Notes: generated by a model from the letters alone, not told the origin. A stretch of 64,000 nt of DNA from Orobanche coerulescens (GCA_033398695.1 CM065818.1:35116001-35180000); one strand, 5' to 3'; counted from the stretch's first letter, positions 1 through 10,120 are shown. Numbers and translations: made by a program.

Positions 1-61
1 CGTACTGATCAGCAACTTGAACGGATGGTGATGCTGAAGACTTTGATTTTGGTTCCTTTTT

Positions 62-169
62 CTAAATAAGTCTCCCAATTAGATAAGATGGTCGGTGTTC
101 TTTGCCATCATGAATCAATTTATTAGCAGCCTCAACACCTTCCGTTTCAAGAGCTTTCTTAACATCAGC
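62..169 (-). other. candidate exon, unidentified protein
   Basis: Read on the minus strand, a 35-codon open stretch ending in TAG follows a good 3' splice site (a T-rich tract ending in ACAG, just above position 169). It begins ADVKKALETEG and ends YLIGRLI. The amino-acid composition looks like real coding sequence, but I do not recognise the protein. It lies just outside the CACTA element that starts at 282, so it may belong to the sequence that element entered. Reading on past the stop gives a Lys/Ser-rich tail, so the stop may be a lesion. The assignment is weak. Confidence 0.25.
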
Positions 170-281
170 CTGTAAATAAAAGTATCAAGTATTTCCCTCA
201 AATAATTAACAGAAACATAAAATACAAACAATAACAATAATGGAAAATTACCTTAATTCCTATTTCATAAGTAGTTATAAT

Positions 282-470
282 CACTACTACAAAAAGGGCT
301 ATTCTTGACGCGCAATGCGTGTCAAGAAGAGGAGTTATGACGCGCAAATGCGCGTCAAGGATGGACCCGTCATAAATTTTAATGACTCGCATATGTGCGT
401 CATCGATCTATGACGCGCATTTATGACCCGCATTTTATGACGCACCTTTTTGCGAGTCATAACTTAATTT
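282..470. repeat. left terminal/subterminal repeats of the RecQ-carrying CACTA
   Basis: After the CACTA terminus come about eight direct and inverted copies of a TGACGCGCAT-like unit, including the local inverted pair TGACGCGCAAATGCGCGTCA. In CACTA elements such subterminal repeats are bound by the TNPA-type accessory protein. Confidence 0.75.
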
Positions 471-1521
471 TTTTTTTAAAAAAAATTAATTTTTTCCAGT
501 TCTTAATTTTCTATTAAATGACAATTAAAAACCTGATAATACAAAAATAAAAACGACAATTTTGATTCAGAAGGTGTAAAACATACCTACCAGTCAGCTT
601 GGGAGATCAATCACATTAGTTAAGCAACAGCATTGTACTTTAAGAACACACTTCACAAATGACAACATAAGATTGGAGAAATAGTCATCTCAACAACTAA
701 ACATGATCAATCATCTTTGCCTATTTTTTAAGATTTGCATGACATGATGCAATTATTGGAATTGCAAGAAATATTGCTAGTTGTGGACTTCTTTATATTA
801 CAACGTGGACAATATTCAAGAGTTTCTGTTGTTCTTATGCTTTGAAAGAAAAAAAAGTGAGAGTTTTTCGAAAAATTATAAATTGTAAAATAAAATCTTC
901 GAATCTTTAGTTAGGACTTTTTTAAACATATATATTAAATATTTTTGTTTAAAAGCTGAACAGAAGTGCCATAAAATGAATGATCAGATGGCTAAATTAC
1001 ATTATCACTGTCAAACTTTAGGATGATTTACCATTTTCCGTAAAATACTTGGTACTTTACACCTAAACCAGATTTTGATTGACTAAATGGATCGATTATA
1101 TAAAAAGTGCATGATATTAGTAACACATTATTGTTTTAGTATAAATTTCAAGATAATACGTACAAGATACTAATTAGACAAAGAAATGACCAAGTTCGAT
1201 AGAGGCGGGAGTGTGGCGTAGTGCAGGTCTAACGAATTCTACAAAAGAAATAGTCAAGTAATATTGATACCACGGCTAGTAGATGAGTATTTCTCCAAAC
1301 TACTCCAATGAAACTTTCTTACGCAAGTTGTCGCATCTGATACATTTGTGCGGCCATAAATGACTCCATTATTGCTTTTCTTTGCTCTACTGGTTGAATC
1401 ATACATGCATAGATACTTATGTTAATATCAAAGGATTATATAAAAAATTAAATAAAAGACCATGTCAAGAACCAAATTCCATATGTGATAATATTGAGAA
1501 GCTCAAGACAAAAAAGCATAC

Positions 1522-2690
1522 CTGTGTGCGTCGGCCTGACAATAGAATTCAGCCTTTGCAAAGTCACTTGTGTAATATAACCGGCGAGAATGAAGGAATG
1601 CCATCTCGCCACAACGTCCACTTTCTTGATAATACGATTCTAAACTCTTTGGGCACCCATAGTGTATCACATGTCTTATATTAGGCTTGTCAATTCCCAT
1701 GCCAAAAGCTATAGTTGCAACCATGACATAAAACTCATCTCGATAAATGATCTCGCAACAAGTTATAGTACCAATGATAATGGGACACAAATCAAACAGT
1801 CAAAGAGAACTTCAAAATAAATTAGAATGGGAGGTGCATTCAACATACTTGAACTTCAAGATAAATTAAGCAACCTTATTAATCACATTCAAGGATAAAT
1901 GTTATGCTACTTAGAGATAAGAAAAATAGGAACAATATTTGTGTGAGAGAACTTATTAAGATATAAACTCGTGGAAAGCCTCACGTGCTTTATTAGACAT
2001 TTGTCCATGGTACATTCCGGCCCCAATTCTTGCTTGCTTGAGGGACTTACAAATCTGAAAAAAGCCATAACATATAATCGGTGCAAGTAACTCAACGAAT
2101 CCAACTTAGGACTCACAATTTCTTTTCTTGATAAAAATATAAAAAAACTCTCTTGTTTTTGCTCATCTATCTTTAAAAATGTGGTGCGAGAAAAATTTGA
2201 CGTCCGAGATGAATTTCCATGAACTCTTGAGCTTGCCGGGGAAAAAAAAAGAACATCGGATATAATACTTGAGAGAAAAGTGGAATGACCTCTTCAACAT
2301 CTTTGTGATTGTACAATATATTATAGTTGAACCCCTTTGGTCAACACATGAGGAGATTTCATCACAAGCTCATTCGTAAAATCATTACTCCGATCAAAAG
2401 ATTTTACAATGTAGAAGAGATTCTGGCGATCGAAGGAGCCAATGGTTATACGAGGACACTGCATCTTTAATGACTTTATAATGTCACCACGAACCCTGGA
2501 AGTAATCAAGCAAATATGTGCAGAAGTACAATTACGATTAACAAGACGATAACCACTGATAGATAGTTATAGATTAAAAGATTGTGGCATTCACTGTCGG
2601 AGCATGCAACGTTTGTTGCCTAGAGTACAACCCTGTGAATGCGCTCTTCTGAATCATAAATCCAGAAAGGACATTGCTGCTCTTCAGTTT
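1522..2690 (-). pseudogene. captured RecQ helicase fragment (Werner-like plant RecQ)
   Basis: At least three exons separated by introns are readable on the minus strand. At 2495-2325 (VRGDIIKSLK, IGSFDRQNLFY) is the end of helicase domain 1. At 2050-1966 (KSLKQARIGAGMYHGQM) is the start of domain 2. At 1745-1522 ([29 protein letters not shown]) are motifs V and VI. RecQ proteins are ATP-dependent 3'-5' DNA helicases acting in recombination. The copy is broken: a one-base loss right after QESGRCG destroys the motif VI arginine finger and frame, and the nucleotide-binding N-terminal half is absent. Splice sites are still visible (acceptor ACTTCCAG above 2495, donor GTATGC at 1521-1516), so genomic DNA rather than mRNA was captured. 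A weak possible fourth exon lies at 2580-2690. Confidence 0.75.
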
Positions 2691-2849
2691 TATTTAAAGG
2701 CAAGACTTATATGGTTATACTGCAAACTTAGAATGGGATAGAAGAGAACCTGAAAATGCCAAATATGACTCCAAATTAAGCCAAATAGACCAACAAACAA
2801 ACAATTAGCTAGGCCTGTTGGATGGGGCGCTTATCTGTGTGACAGCAAC

Positions 2850-3080
2850 CAAACCAAACGCACCTTTTTGTGCAAAAAAATCAGCAACAAACATACCCTT
2901 TTTAGTGCAGAAAAACGGCAGAAAACGCACCCTTTTTAGTGCAGAAAATCTGCAGCAAACGCACCATTTTTAGTGCTGAAATTCCAGCAAACAAACACTC
3001 CCATTTGGTGCAGAAAATCAGCACACAAATACCCCTATTTGGGGCTGTTTTGCAGCCACTAAACGCACCCCCTTTGGATG
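2850..3080. repeat. degenerate ~45-bp tandem repeat inside the CACTA
   Basis: Five to six imperfect units share the core AACGCACCCTTTTTAGTGCAG followed by an AAAATCAGCAGCA-like tail. Related fragments continue to about 3260. No coding function is visible. Confidence 0.6.
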
Positions 3081-3754
3081 GACTTTGTAGCTAATCCTAA
3101 TAACAAAATAACAGCCTATCGGCTGTGAATGTGGACCAAATCAACACACCCCCTTGGGTGATTTCCAATCGAACCAAAAAATAAACCAACAGACCCTTGT
3201 GTGGCTCTCGGTGATGGGTCGAAACAAATCAAACAGACACCCTCTTTGGGCTGGTATTTCCAGCCGAGTCCAACACAAAACAAAATAAGCTCGTGAGCTT
3301 ATTAGTAGACCCCAAATAAGCTATAAAATGAAATAAGCCAAACGCATAAGCCTAGGATAAGCTGTAACAACAAGTCAAATAAGCATATTCATATGCGACC
3401 CATATACAAAAGAAATGAATAGACCGGTTTAAACCCGAAACAAAACCGAGAGCAGCCACTTTAGGCTCTCGGTGGTGGTCGAAGACCAAGGCCAAGAGAA
3501 GCAAAAACACCCTCTCGTGGGTGGAGTTTGAATCGACACAAAACACACCCAAAATAAATATTCTCATATTTTACACAACTAATAATAAGCAGATCCGAAC
3601 ACAAACCGAACCAAACAATATCCAAAACCACAAACCACGAACCAACGATGACACTAGTCGTTTACAAAACAAATTTCTAATCCGTTCTATCATTATACAA
3701 TTTTCAGTTTTATAATTGAATAATAAATAAAAAGAAAAACCTCATTTTGAAATC

Positions 3755-3940
3755 TTGAAGAGTGGGCAGGAGAGAAAGCATCGACGGTGGTGGCGGCGGA
3801 TGGTTGTGGCGTCGGCACAAATACGAGAGGGGCGGAGGTGATGGATGATGGTGGTGGTGATAGAGGCAAGAGTGAGAGAGGGAAGGGAATCGCGGAGCAA
3901 AGAGAGAGAGGAGGGTTGGATTGAGGGTGCGTGAACTGAT
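3755..3940 (-). other. captured gene-start-like segment (5' UTR / first exon)
   Basis: On the minus strand this stretch is pyrimidine-rich with CTCTCTCT runs, then reads as His/Pro/Ser-rich peptide (clusters of CAC and CCG codons). That is a common look for the 5' end of a plant transcript. It is much richer in GC than its surroundings and lies upstream of the RecQ exons on the same strand, so it could be the first exon of the captured region or a piece of another gene. Its source cannot be named. Confidence 0.3.
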
Positions 3941-4024
3941 TTTTTGGTTAGGGTTTGATTGATAAATGTTTTTGGGTTTTTTTTGGTTTAGCGGGATATA
4001 TGTTTTGTTGGAGTGGGAAATGAA

Positions 4025-4210
4025 AGTTTAGTCCGTGTTTTTTAAAAAATTTGAGATATGACACGAATTTGATGACACACAAAAATGTCTGTCGTCTAGC
4101 CTTCAGATTTTACAGTTTATGACAGTTTTTTTATGACTTACAATTTTGCGTGTCATTATATTGTGTGCGTCATAAAATGCGAGTCAAGGATAGACCTTTT
4201 TCTAGTAGTG
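4025..4210. repeat. right terminal/subterminal repeats of the RecQ-carrying CACTA
   Basis: This is the inverted counterpart of the left end, with TGACACGAA, TGACACACA, GCGTGTCAT and GCGAGTCAAGGATAGACC units leading to the terminal TAGTAGTG. Copies are more diverged than at the left end. Confidence 0.7.
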
Positions 4211-4213
4211 AAT

Positions 4214-5005
4214 ATACACCAGCTAATTTTACCCAATCTTCAAGAAAAAAAAAGAAAAAAAACATGCATAACCGGAACCTAAACAACAGGAGCAGATAAA
4301 AGCATGCATAATCGGAACCTAAACAACAGAAGCAGAAAATAAGAAGCAGAAATCTATCTGGTTTGGACTTCCAGTAATCAGTTAAGCTACCTGCTTTAAA
4401 TTTTACCCAATCTTCAAGAAAAGAAAAAAGAAAAAAAAAAAAGAACATAGTATACACTTCCAGTAATGGCAGAAGACCTCACATATGAAGGTTCACATTT
4501 AACTTGCCACAATAATTTTTCAACAACCAAAACGTAGTTCTATATTATATAGTTTATTAAACGAATACTGAAGAATAAAAAATTCAAAGAAACAATCAAA
4601 TCTTTGTGAATCCTCGTTCTGTTATTACCCAATCATTATAAACACAAATTCATTTTCAGAAAATAAATGTAACTCGTAAAGACTGGAGAGGGGCTACAAA
4701 ATTGCAAGAGTAGACAATCAAAAAGTATCTAAATACATCTTTTCCAACTAAGAATTTTGAACTGAGCAAAATGTAAAAGAGTAATTAGAATAAACAAGTC
4801 AGAGAGAAAAAAGACTCGTAATTATTCCATTAACAGTAACAACCATAACTAAAAAAGGGATTTTTGAGGGGAAAAACAATTGAGCACAAAAGATAAAATC
4901 CATAACAAAGTAGAGCGGAAACTGCAGTAACCGGAGATCCACACTAACCGTCTGAGAGCTCATCAGTCTGGCATACTCATTAATTAGTTCTGGCAACCTC
5001 GCACA
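4214..5005. other. AT-rich spacer with a local duplication
   Basis: I see no gene here. The segment TTTTACCCAATCTTCAAGAAAA occurs at about 4218 and again at about 4398. Between them a ~45-bp unit (GCATGCATAACCGGAACCTA and following) is tandemly doubled, at about 4264 and 4301. The remainder is low-complexity A-rich sequence. Confidence 0.5.
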
Positions 5006-5545
5006 CACTACAAGAAAAAAGGGCTTCAGTGACGGTGAAATTTGTTGATATTTTGATGGAGATGACTATCAACAACAGATTTTGTCGTGGAAAATTTGTT
5101 ACTGAAAGTGATGTGGCTAAACAACTGCAACGAAACAGATTTTTGTCGGAATATATAGCGACAACACTTTTTTGTTGGTGAAATGTTGGTGTTTTGTTGG
5201 TGATGATGTAGAAAACCAACAAAGCACTCTCACTTTCTACAACAAAATTGTATGTTGGCAAATTCGTCGCAATTTTATCAACAAATTTTAGCAACCACTT
5301 TCTTGTTACAACGGTATGGAGTTATAACAACAAACTTAGCAACAAGATTGAGTGTTGGAAAGTTAGCTACGCATTTTGACGTTGCAAATCCGTTATGGAT
5401 TTTAAAAAAATTTGCAACAACAATCTTGTCGCTAATTTGTTAAAGAAAAATTAGAAAGCTACCAACACATATTAGCATTGTAAAATTTGTTGATTATTAA
5501 ACTGGATTTGTTACAAATATTTGTCGTCGCTACTTTCTTGTTGTG
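5006..5545. mobile_element. CACTA-like MITE, ~540 bp
   Basis: The left end CACTACAAGAAAAAAGGGC and right end CTTTCTTGTTGTG are imperfect inverted repeats. The body is filled with short GTTG/CAAC units around AATTTGTTG in both orientations, the subterminal style of small CACTA derivatives. I found no clear 3-bp target duplication (ACA versus ATT), so the right border may be off by a few bases. It has no coding capacity. Confidence 0.55.
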
Positions 5546-7829
5546 ATTGCCAGTTACTAATTTAGCTTCAAACTAGCAATATGAGAAATTGTAACATATA
5601 AGCATTGAAAAAAATATTGCATTCACATAAAATGCAAAATAAAAACATCGTTCTAATGACATTCAAAGCTGAAAACATAATTAATACTAATCAAAAAGAC
5701 AAATCAATTATTCAAATAACAATAACTATGACCAAGATCGTCCATCATCAAAGACATCAACTACTTTTTCTTACGGGCCTTCTTATGCTTCTGGACCTCA
5801 CATGTTTGTTAGATGCATGATTTTTTGCCATACATTTTGCGTAAATGTGATGCACGCTTAGATTATCCGTGTTTGTTTCAAAGTCGTCTTCGAATCGTCA
5901 TAAGAGTCGAAAAACAAACATATCGATGTTATACAGAATTACTTACCACCTATACTCATGTGCGAAATTGGGATGGAACCACCCGAGATATCAAGTCACA
6001 CGAGTATTAGGAAACTGTTGAAGTATATATTGAAAAAAATATCACCTTGCACATTCAAACAAAGGAAGCAAAATTAAATTCCAATTATAAAGATTAAAAG
6101 ACATGAAAAGATAGAACAAGGGCGGAATTAAACTCTGCGGTATACAATGGAGCTGATCTTTTCAACGTGCAATCTGCGGTAGCACATTGCAAAGATCCCT
6201 CCTATTGTTACTTTAAAAATAAAACATAGGCAAAGTGGATTTGATTAACTATGAGACACATTTCATTACGCCACGTAAGTTAGAAAATACATGATAGAAA
6301 CATGAACTCCTAAAGCAGGACCTCAGAAAGAGAATAGCCACTTGAAGTTTAGCCATGTTTTCATTGCGCGACACCGTCGTCTTGTAAGTCGAATCATAAG
6401 TAGCATCAATCATCAATGAGAACTCGTTCGGTGGCATGTTACGAGCAATTTATATATCAAAACAAAAACAACTATAGAAATGCAAGACCCTTGGAATTAA
6501 CTTCATAATATTACACATAAGAACTAATTAGAGATCGGACGTGCAATAAGAACCAAAGAAGAGTCCGCAATGAAAGTGGAATCACATTACATGAAGTTCA
6601 CACTATAGTCGCAGACCGCACTAACAAGAAAATTAAAATACTCAATATTGAAGCAAAATCAGTCACCAGTCTTCTCAAATGACGGTGAGGCGACCCATTT
6701 CACAACTCCACCGATTTTCCTGTAATTGTTACATTGGAAGGCACAAAAAAAAAAAGTTAGGAATTCAATCATTAAATGTAGACGAAAAAGAGTTGATGTT
6801 AAAAAAATAAAAATCGGAACTTGATGTTCTTGAGATTGTTGTGGCGAGGAAAGTTGAAGTGGATGAGGAGAACATACTCAAACATGCCTCCATATTTTCG
6901 GTCAACCCTAGGTCTAGCATTTTCTTGATCAATTTTACGTTTCTTCGATTATTATGCATATACATGCTTCGATCTACAACATATATCATATCTAAGCTTT
7001 ATCCAACAACACCCGAAAACTTAACATGCTTAGGTTTCGAATTTAAAACCATAGGAAGGGAGAGGGAATCGATTCTTACGTTTTTGTGGTCTTGGATCGT
7101 CGATTTGATGGTCCGATGTGAAGTCTTTGGAGCTTGGACCTTGAAGCTTTAATGGAGGAAGCTTAATGAAGAAGGAGATGGAGGGGAGAGAGAGAGAGAG
7201 AAAGTGAGGAGGTCATCGTGTATAATGAGGGAGGGTGAGGGAAAAAAATATTTTATTTCAAAGTCACATGAGGATTTTAATCAAAGTGGGCAAAGGCTAA
7301 AATTCCTTTCATTTTTACTTAAGGAGAAATTTATTTTGGCCTTTTAGATATAATATTATTTTTTTGTCTCAAGTTTAAATCAATTTTTTTGATACTTAAA
7401 TTATTATAATTAATCTTTACTTGAATACATTCGAGTCATATATTGTATTTTCAAGTAATATAATCTCGAGTCAACTTCAAAAAATATACAATATTGTGGA
7501 AGGTTGACAATCGGATAACACGGATTAGACAATCGAGTAACACAATTTGAAGTCGTCGCTAGTAACCGAAAGATAATTTCATCGGTTAATTTCGGATCGT
7601 ATTTTTGAATTTTCGGATCAAATATCGCGTATCAGATATTTTTTAACACCCCTAGTGGAAATTGTGTTTTAGAGAGAATGTGTGATGAGTAAGTTTGCGT
7701 TTTTAGAGAAACTGTGTTGAGTGAGTATTGACTACTGTGAGTGTATTGACCCGCTAAAATTGAAAATAATTTATTTGGACTGCCTAAAATATTTTAGCAA
7801 GCCCTCTTATTTTTTTTAGTGTTTAGTTA
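5546..7829. other. AT-rich intergenic DNA, no supported gene
   Basis: No recognisable protein is encoded. A few minus-strand stretches look coding-like but are short and unidentified: a Lys-rich tail near 5750-5800, a stretch at 6320-6437 and a stretch at 6661-6720. At 7175-7200 a (GA)n run lies upstream, on the minus strand, of pyrimidine-rich sequence that could be an old 5' UTR. These may be remnants of one decayed minus-strand gene, but I cannot support a model. Confidence 0.4.
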
Positions 7830-8037
7830 CACTATTTTAAAATAGCAACGGCAACACCAAATTTTGTGTTGGCGTAGATATTCCATTTAGTCTATGGTAA
7901 CACTAATTTTTATCAACAATAACGTTAGAAAAATGTGTAGCCTTAAATCAAATTTGACCAATTTTAAGGCATCTAAGGCTACACTTTTGCTTGTAACATC
8001 AAAAAAACTGTTGTTGAAAGCCATATATGGTGTAGTG
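7830..8037. mobile_element. possible short CACTA-like MITE, ~208 bp
   Basis: The segment starts CACTATTTTAAAATAGC and ends GCCATATATGGTGTAGTG, so both ends have the CACTA terminus in inverted orientation. The interior has AACACCAAATTTTGTGTTGG-like and CTTAAATC/AAGGCTACAC inverted parts. No target duplication is seen (TTA versus AAA). This is a weak but plausible MITE. Confidence 0.4.
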
Positions 8038-8159
8038 AAAGCAGAATACTCCCTGTTAAGAAAGTTGATGTTTTGAGCTAACGCCTTTTAGAATCTGCAA
8101 GAGAATAAATAATCGAGGCACACAACAAAAGAAAATAAAATATACTCGGAAGTATAACA

Positions 8160-8335
8160 CAATTTTTAAGATGCGCATCAAGAAAGTCCGAAGAGTCGCC
8201 TTACGCTGCCATCAAAGCTTTTATAAGAAAAACTCACAATAAAAATTACAGCAATAAAATAACAATACATAAATCGCGAATAGATGCGCGTCAAGAGATC
8301 AAGAAGAAACTCCTTAAGCTGCCACCATTTAGCAC
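8160..8335. repeat. imperfect direct repeat downstream of the LOG relic
   Basis: GATGCGCATCAAGAAAGTC...CGCTGCCATCA (from about 8171) is echoed by GATGCGCGTCAAGAGATC...AGCTGCCACCA (from about 8284), roughly 113 bp apart. The two copies differ by several bases and indels. No function is evident. Confidence 0.45.
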
Positions 8336-8386
8336 GATTATTACACACGACAGAAAGTAAAAATACAAGAGGTCCGATATGGGTTA

Positions 8387-9042
8387 TCAAAGGGAGAGGA
8401 ATGAATCCACTTTTCGTTTTCTCACAGTAAAATCTTCCATCCAGACAATTTTAGCTAGAGCTGGATCTGGTTGAGGAACAAATTCATTGAGTTTTTTGAT
8501 TAGTTCTTATGGTGTTGTTGCAACGACTATGATTCGTTTAGCACGCTCTGAAATAAAACCCTTTTCAGCAGAGTAGTCGATGAAAGACAGTAAACCATCA
8601 AAGAAACCATTGACATTAAGCAGACCTATTGGTTTTTGATGAACATTTAGCTGGGCTCTGGTAACCACATGAAAAAATCCCTCAAGGGTGCCAAAACCAC
8701 CGGGAAGGGTGATAAAGGCGCCAGAGTTATTTATCATGTGAGTTATGCGATCTTGCATATTTACAGATCTAAACTCATCTCCAATAGTTGACCCGGTGAT
8801 TTTACTTTCAACCAGAGGTTTTGGGATTATTACCAACACTCTTACTCCTTCCATATAGGCAGAAGCAACAGCTCGTCCCATTAATCCTAGACTTCCTCCT
8901 CCGTAAACTACATGAATGCATTTTTCTCCTAAGGTACGACCCAAGTTGTGGGCTGCTTCAGTAAAGCATGTCTCTTTTCCATAACTAGCTCCACCAAAAA
9001 TGCAGCTGTGCTAAATTTTTTTGTTGAAGATGATGACTCCAT
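8387..9042 (-). pseudogene. LOG-family cytokinin riboside 5'-monophosphate phosphoribohydrolase, broken and intronless
   Basis: LOG enzymes release active cytokinin bases from their riboside 5'-monophosphates in the cytosol. The minus-strand reading covers the whole family length, about 218 codons from the ATG at 9042 to a TGA at 8389-8387. It shows VVYGGGSLGLMG (phosphate-binding loop) and the signature PGGFGTLE with its catalytic glutamate; the Arg in MQDR fits the second conserved catalytic position. Two lesions break it. A frameshift lies near 9000-9020, between MESSSSTKKF and the CIFGGASYGKE part. An in-frame TAA at 8509-8507 precedes ELIKKLNEFVP and a basic tail. No introns interrupt it, whereas typical plant LOG genes have several, which suggests a retrocopy or an intronless LOG-like subfamily. 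It follows the ORF at 9390-9899 on the same strand. Confidence 0.85.
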
Positions 9043-9124
9043 TTTTGAAAAGAAATTTTTTTTTTGAGAGAAACAGAGAAAAGTGCAAGTTTGAGGGATG
9101 AATGAAAGAAACAAGCACAATGTT

Positions 9125-9132
9125 TATTTATA
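9125..9132 (-). promoter_or_regulatory. TATA box of the LOG-like relic
   Basis: Minus-strand TATAAATA sits 83 bases upstream of the LOG ATG and is followed by a pyrimidine-rich leader. This looks like a normal plant core promoter and would be unexpected in a simple mRNA retrocopy. Confidence 0.5.
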
Positions 9133-9273
9133 GAAGAAAAATAAGGTAAAAATTGTTTGACAAGTATGTGATTGCGTTGATTGCGCTTCAACTACTCAAT
9201 TAGAATAATGAATGCATTTATCGCGTATCACTTTTTTATTCAGAAAATCTCACCACACGACAAAAATAAAAGA

Positions 9274-9289
9274 TACTTACGCGTAAGTA
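9274..9289. repeat. perfect 16-bp palindrome TACTTACGCGTAAGTA
   Basis: The sequence equals its own reverse complement. It lies about 145 bp upstream of the LOG TATA box and 100 bp past the stop of the ORF at 9390-9899. It could be a dimeric protein-binding site, but nothing else supports that. Confidence 0.4.
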
Positions 9290-9389
9290 CAGTAGTTGTG
9301 ATTGTGGCTCACATCTTCCTCTGATTTTACGTTCAGAAACGGCCTAAACGCCTTCTATGAGTCGGGGAGAAGCTTCCCATCCAATTTTC

Positions 9390-9899
9390 TTACAAATTGG
9401 CAAACAGTGTCTTTAACATCAGATTCCCAAGACGTTGTTCATATTCTGGTTTGAATTTATTCCACAAACATCGAATTCCGTAATGTACGAGTCCACTAGG
9501 ATGCGTGTCAAGAGAAATTTCGATATTATCTAAATTCTCTTTATTCAGACCATCCTTAATGAACTGAATTTTATCTTCTCTGTTTGTAGATGGAATTCCT
9601 AAAGATCGACATTTTAAATTACAGTTCCATCTAGCACATTTATAACAAACGGCTATCATCTTTGCTCGTCGTTTCTTCGCATATGAACTTTTTCCAAGCC
9701 CTGGTAAAAATCTAGTCGGTGTTTCTGTGAATTCACCCTCTATTATTACTTTGGCTTCAATTATGAATCTTTTGTCAAAAGGTATGCTTTTATTCATAAG
9801 CAACCTCATCCTTTCAAGTCTCGTCTTATAAATCTTTAAAATGACATTTTTGCTCAGAAAGGGAAATCTTTTTTCGATTTTATTCAAAGTTTCATCCAT
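9390..9899 (-). CDS. 169-aa protein with carlavirus-like cysteine-rich nucleic-acid-binding motif
   Basis: An open minus-strand frame starts at the ATG at 9899. That start is preferred over the longer in-frame extension to 9983, whose extra residues look like translated AT-rich leader. Residues about 70-80 onward hold SSYAKKRRAK, a strongly basic run, directly followed by CYKCARWNCNLKC, a CX2CX4CX3C cluster. A GIP...FIKDGL segment follows. Basic patch, cysteine cluster and short hydrophobic segment in this order resemble the small cysteine-rich nucleic-acid-binding/silencing-suppressor proteins of carlaviruses and relatives. The C-terminal ~60 residues and the N-terminal ~65 have no match I know. 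If the match is right, this is an endogenous viral gene, intact in frame. It lies 200 bp inside the primer site of the LTR at 10127-11687, on the same strand, with the LOG relic downstream. Confidence 0.5.
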   Translation of the reverse strand: MDETLNKIEKRFPFLSKNVILKIYKTRLERMRLLMNKSIPFDKRFIIEAKVIIEGEFTETPTRFLPGLGKSSYAKKRRAKMIAVCYKCARWNCNLKCRSLGIPSTNREDKIQFIKDGLNKENLDNIEISLDTHPSGLVHYGIRCLWNKFKPEYEQRLGNLMLKTLFANL

Positions 9900-10103
9900 T
9901 ATAAAAAAATGAAAATAAATGAAGAAAATATCTACAAATATCATTTGTTGTGGGAAACTGAAAAATCCGACTTTAATAGTCACGGAGTACCGTTATCCGC
10001 CACTTGACCGGACAAACACAATTTAGTACTAAGTTACAATGTCGAGAAACTTATACCTATAAAAATAGTTTACAATGTAAGATTTCAAATATAACTTATA
10101 CTT
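9900..10103 (-). other. leader between LTR primer site and the 169-aa ORF
   Basis: AT-rich non-coding sequence, in the position where an LTR element's 5' untranslated leader would be. No gene is seen in it. Confidence 0.4.
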
Positions 10104-10120
10104 CCCCGGCAACGGCGCCA
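10104..10120 (-). promoter_or_regulatory. primer-binding site for tRNA-Asp
   Basis: On the minus strand TGGCGCCGTTGCCGGGG is exactly complementary to the 3' end of plant tRNA-Asp(GUC). This primer is characteristic of Athila/Tat-type Ty3/gypsy elements. It lies six bases beyond the LTR border, placing the LTR upstream on the minus strand. Confidence 0.85.

Larger units (their letters stand above)
282..4210. mobile_element. CACTA (En/Spm-type) transposon with captured gene fragments
   Basis: The element starts CACTACTACAAAAAGG and ends with the inverted match CCTTTTTCTAGTAGTG. A perfect 3-bp target duplication, AAT, lies at 279-281 and 4211-4213, as expected for CACTA transposons. At 3.9 kb it encodes no recognisable transposase, so it is non-autonomous. 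Both ends have subterminal repeats built on TGACGCGCA and its complement. Inside lie broken RecQ helicase exons (1522-2690), a degenerate tandem repeat (2850-3080) and a pyrimidine-rich gene-start-like piece (3755-3940), all readable on the minus strand. This is the Pack-CACTA arrangement, in which a transposon carries pieces of host genes. Confidence 0.87.
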
